7,669 nucleotides of DNA from positions 1 to 7,669 of the forward strand of contig CAYGYX010000081.1 in assembly GCA_964354255.1 (NCBI GenBank). Direction: 5' to 3'. Below the pieces are notes generated by a model. The model was not told the DNA's origin. It worked only from the letters and a program-made list of their open reading frames with translations, and ran no database searches. This document shows, one piece after another, positions 5,524-7,669 of this stretch. The position numbers and the translations under genes were made by a program. Each line of letters begins with the position of its first letter. Position 1 is the stretch's first letter. This stretch comes from VGBK01 sp964354255. Its GTDB lineage: Bacteria; Actinomycetota; Acidimicrobiia; Spongiisociales; UBA11373.

Positions 5524-6956
5524 GCCTGCGCCTGCGGGTGACGCTGTTCATCGCCCTGGCGGTGGCGGCGGCCGTGGTAGCCGTCTCCTGGGCCGCCTAC
5601 GCCTCGGCGCAGCACGAGGCCCGCCGCGCGATCGACGACGCCCTCCTCGGCCGGGTCGCCCCCCTTGGAGGGCCCGGCTTCATGGTGGCGTCCGGGTCCG
5701 GCCCGGCCTTCTCCCAATCGGAGCCCGGCACGGGCGTGGCCGTGCTCCCCGACGTGGTGATGCAGATCATCGATGGATCGGGGGCGGTGATCGGCTCTCC
5801 CCTTTCCGGCATGGTGGCCCTGCCCGTCGACGAGGAGGATCGGGCCATCGTCGCCGGCGAAGGCGGCCCCCTGCTACGCGACATAAGGGTGAACGGGGTC
5901 CACTACCGCATGGTCACCACGGCGGCCTTCGGGGTCCAGACGGGCCTGCCGGGCCGGCCGGACACGATCACGCCGATTGGCGTGCAGGTGGCGCGCGACC
6001 TGACCGAGACCGACGACTTCCTCGGCGGCCTGAGGACCCGGTTGCTCCTCATCGGTTGCAGCGCTGTGCTCGCCGCCGGGGTGGTCGCCTGGTTCGTCTC
6101 CCACCGCGCCGTGCGCCCGGTGACGGTGCTCACCCGGGCGGCCGAGCACGTGGCCGCCACCCGCGACCTGGAGATCCCCATCGAGGTGACCCGCCGCGAT
6201 GAGATCGGCCGCCTGGCGACCTCGTTCAACACGATGCTCGAGGCCCTGGCCTCCTCCCGGGTCCAGCAGCAGCGCCTGGTGGCCGACGCCGGCCACGAAC
6301 TGCGCACCCCGCTCACCAGCCTGCGCACCAACATCGAGCTGCTCGCCCGCGCCACCGACCTGCCCGCCGCCGACCGGGCAGAGGTGCTGGCCGACGCCCA
6401 GCAGGAGCTCGAGGAGCTGTCCGACCTGGTGGCCGAGCTCGTGGACCTCGCTGCCGACGCTCCGCCCGAGGAGACCGTGGAGGTGCGCCTCGACGAGATC
6501 GTCGGTGAGGCCGTGCAGCGCTTCCGCCGCCGCACCGGGCGCGAGGTGGTCCTGCGCGCCGAGGAGACCGTGGTGGCCGGCAAGCCCGGCCGGCTGGCGC
6601 GGGCGGCGTCCAACCTGCTCGACAACGCCGACAAGTGGGGCCGCCGCTCGACCGCGGTCGAAGTGACGCTGGACGGCGGCAGGCTGGAGGTGCGCGACCA
6701 CGGCCCGGGCATCGATCCGGTCGACCTGCCCCACGTCTTCGAGCGCTTCTACCGCTCCGCCGTCGCCCGGGGCACGCCCGGCTCGGGGCTGGGCCTGGCC
6801 ATCGTCCAGCAGGTCGCCGAGGAGCACGGCGGTCGGGGCTTCGCCGCCGGTGCGGAAGGAGGCGGGGCGGTGGTCGGCTTCGAGATCCCCGTCCTGGAAC
6901 CCGGCCCCAACCCGGGGGAGGGGGCCGGGCCGCCTCAGGAGATGCCCAGCGCGTAG
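5520..6956 (+). CDS. HAMP-containing sensor histidine kinase
   Basis: This 478-residue membrane kinase is the partner of the preceding regulator. Transmembrane helices lie at about 7-29 and 175-195. They enclose a sensor domain of about 145 residues containing VVMQIIDGSGAVIGSP, LPVDEEDRAIVAG and VNGVHYRMVTT. As I recall, this pattern is usual in MprB-like actinobacterial kinases. A HAMP linker (about 193-250) precedes the HisKA helix with phosphoacceptor His259 in DAGHELRTPLTSLR. The ATPase domain shows the N-box NLLDNADKW (365-373), G1 DHGPGIDP (Asp393), F-box FERFYRS (407-413) and G2 GSGLGLAI (421-428). All catalytic motifs are intact. The start is GTG 5520, overlapping the regulator's TGA. 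The last 20 or so residues are Pro/Gly-rich, and their codons overlap the converging dehydrogenase gene. The signal is unknown; envelope stress is a guess from domain type and neighbours. Confidence 0.95.
   Translation: MSLRLRVTLFIALAVAAAVVAVSWAAYASAQHEARRAIDDALLGRVAPLGGPGFMVASGSGPAFSQSEPGTGVAVLPDVVMQIIDGSGAVIGSPLSGMVALPVDEEDRAIVAGEGGPLLRDIRVNGVHYRMVTTAAFGVQTGLPGRPDTITPIGVQVARDLTETDDFLGGLRTRLLLIGCSAVLAAGVVAWFVSHRAVRPVTVLTRAAEHVAATRDLEIPIEVTRRDEIGRLATSFNTMLEALASSRVQQQRLVADAGHELRTPLTSLRTNIELLARATDLPAADRAEVLADAQQELEELSDLVAELVDLAADAPPEETVEVRLDEIVGEAVQRFRRRTGREVVLRAEETVVAGKPGRLARAASNLLDNADKWGRRSTAVEVTLDGGRLEVRDHGPGIDPVDLPHVFERFYRSAVARGTPGSGLGLAIVQQVAEEHGGRGFAAGAEGGGAVVGFEIPVLEPGPNPGEGAGPPQEMPSA
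6900..6929 (-). terminator. Possible hairpin terminator of the dehydrogenase gene, inside the kinase 3' end
   Basis: CCCGGCCCC at 6900-6908 and GGGGCCGGG at 6921-6929 form a perfect 9-base all-GC inverted repeat around a 12-base loop. It begins 5 bases after the dehydrogenase stop on the minus strand, so it could terminate that transcript. There is no T-tract, only TTCC after the stem, and GC-rich coding sequence can give such stems by chance. Confidence 0.4.
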
Positions 6957-7669
6957 CCCCCGTCGACGTCGAGGACGGCGCCCGTGATCCAGGCCGCCTC
7001 GTCGGAGATGAGGAAGGCCACCGCCGCGGCGATGTCTGCTCCCTTCCCGACCTGGGCCAGGGCCTGGAGGCGCGGCACCCGTTCCTGCAGGGCCCTTTCC
7101 TCTTCGGCCTCGGAGGAGCCGCGCAGCTCCGAGGGGACGATCCCGGGCCGGACCACGTTCACCCGGATCCCGTAGGGGCCCAGGTCACCGGCCAGGGCCC
7201 GGGACATCGCCTCGACCGCTCCCTTGGAGGCCACGTACCCGAAGCGGTTGCGCGGGGCCCGGGCCACCACCGTCGAGCCGATGTTGACGATCGACCCGCC
7301 CTGTCGCTGCAAGTGGGGAAGGGCGGCCCGGGTGCACAGGTAGGGCCCGATCACGTTCGTGCGCAGCATCTTCTCGAAATCGGATTCGCGCAGCTGGCTG
7401 ATGGCCCCTGGCACCTCCATGCCGGCGTTGTTGACGAGCGCGTCCAGCCGCCCGAAGGCCTCCACCGCCGCGGCCACCATCCGCTCGGCGTCCTCGGCGC
7501 GGGTGACGTCGGCCTGGAGGGTGACGAGGCGCCCGGGCGCCGCGGCCAGTGAGTCGGCCAGGCCGGTGAGCCGGTCGGCCCGGCGGGCGGCGGCCAGCAC
7601 CAGGGCGCCCTCGCCCACGAGGTGCCGGGCGATGTGCGCGCCCAGGCCGCTGCTGGCCCCGGTGACGAT
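6935..7669 (-). CDS. Short-chain dehydrogenase/reductase (5' end beyond the window)
   Basis: This is a classical SDR oxidoreductase, cytoplasmic and NAD(P)-dependent, with 244 residues visible. The frame is open to the right edge, so the GTG at 7618 is an internal Val. The visible part begins IVTGASSGLG, the Rossmann glycine motif, and probably lacks only about ten N-terminal residues. Other family marks are AARR after the second strand (visible residues 27-30, favouring NADP(H), inference), ADVT (53-56), NNAG (80-83), Asn105 in TNVIG, Ser132, and Tyr145/Lys149 in YVASK. The C-terminus ends ITGAVLDVDGGYALGIS. The catalytic Asn-Ser-Tyr-Lys set is complete, so it should be active; the substrate cannot be told. 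It resembles FabG-like and sugar or alcohol dehydrogenases alike. It converges on the kinase gene with a 22-base overlap and has no evident link to the transporter system. Confidence 0.92.
   Translation of the reverse strand: MVTGASSGLGAHIARHLVGEGALVLAAARRADRLTGLADSLAAAPGRLVTLQADVTRAEDAERMVAAAVEAFGRLDALVNNAGMEVPGAISQLRESDFEKMLRTNVIGPYLCTRAALPHLQRQGGSIVNIGSTVVARAPRNRFGYVASKGAVEAMSRALAGDLGPYGIRVNVVRPGIVPSELRGSSEAEEERALQERVPRLQALAQVGKGADIAAAVAFLISDEAAWITGAVLDVDGGYALGIS

Noticed and set aside
5874..6827. Minus-strand open frame of 317 codons inside the kinase gene
   Set aside because: It is the antisense shadow of the HAMP, HisKA and ATPase regions, rich in Gly/His/Gln with no recognisable fold; the sense frame has every kinase motif.
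7616..7618. GTG at 7618 as the dehydrogenase start
   Set aside because: The frame continues upstream to the window edge with TGASSGLG, the essential cofactor-binding motif, so the true start is outside the window.
1..7669. CRISPR, tRNA, insertion sequence or phage attachment signals
   Set aside because: No regularly spaced long repeats, tRNA-like fold or CCA-type arm, transposase motif or terminal inverted repeats were found. The short 11-base repeats are operator-like, not CRISPR-like.

Overview
The window is very GC-rich throughout, and every gene favours G or C at third codon positions. It carries lipobox lipoproteins, a membrane adaptor with peptidoglycan-binding domains, a short-loop OmpR-type two-component pair and a possible leaderless GTG start. 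Together these point to an actinobacterium (Actinomycetota). I cannot name the order; an uncultivated or Acidimicrobiia-like lineage is only a guess.

Layout. Positions 1-4692 hold a five-gene leftward operon. Read in the direction of transcription it contains two paralogous secreted lipoproteins of unknown function (4692-3976 and 3885-3193), a MacA/HlyD-like adaptor with two peptidoglycan-binding domains (3162-1621), a MacB/LolD-type ABC ATPase (1624-929), and a MacB/FtsX-type permease (932 to beyond the left edge). Adaptor, ATPase and permease are joined by 4-base GTGA stop/start overlaps. Positions 4693-4845 form a divergent control region. Positions 4846-6956 encode a rightward OmpR-family response regulator and its sensor histidine kinase, also joined by a GTGA overlap. 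At 6935-7669 a leftward short-chain dehydrogenase, cut by the right edge, converges on the kinase gene and overlaps it by 22 bases. It looks unrelated to the rest.

How the genes may work together (inference). The kinase would sense a state of the cell envelope and phosphorylate the regulator. The regulator would then drive the divergent lipoprotein/adaptor/ABC operon and its own gene. The most notable support is in the DNA. The divergent control region contains seven T[G/A]AG half-sites in strict 11-base phase: four pointing one way and three the other. A second run of four TNAG half-sites, again every 11 bases, lies between the two lipoprotein genes. Both four-site runs begin exactly 49 bases upstream of their lipoprotein start codon (sites at 49, 60, 71 and 82). 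Eleven-base direct repeats are what OmpR/PhoB-type regulators typically bind, so the window looks like a self-contained regulon. Its functionally blank parts are the two lipoproteins, each built from two CMRxxGxDxxDP...C repeats.

No tRNA, rRNA, CRISPR array, insertion sequence or attachment site was seen, and no gene-free stretch exceeds 300 bases.
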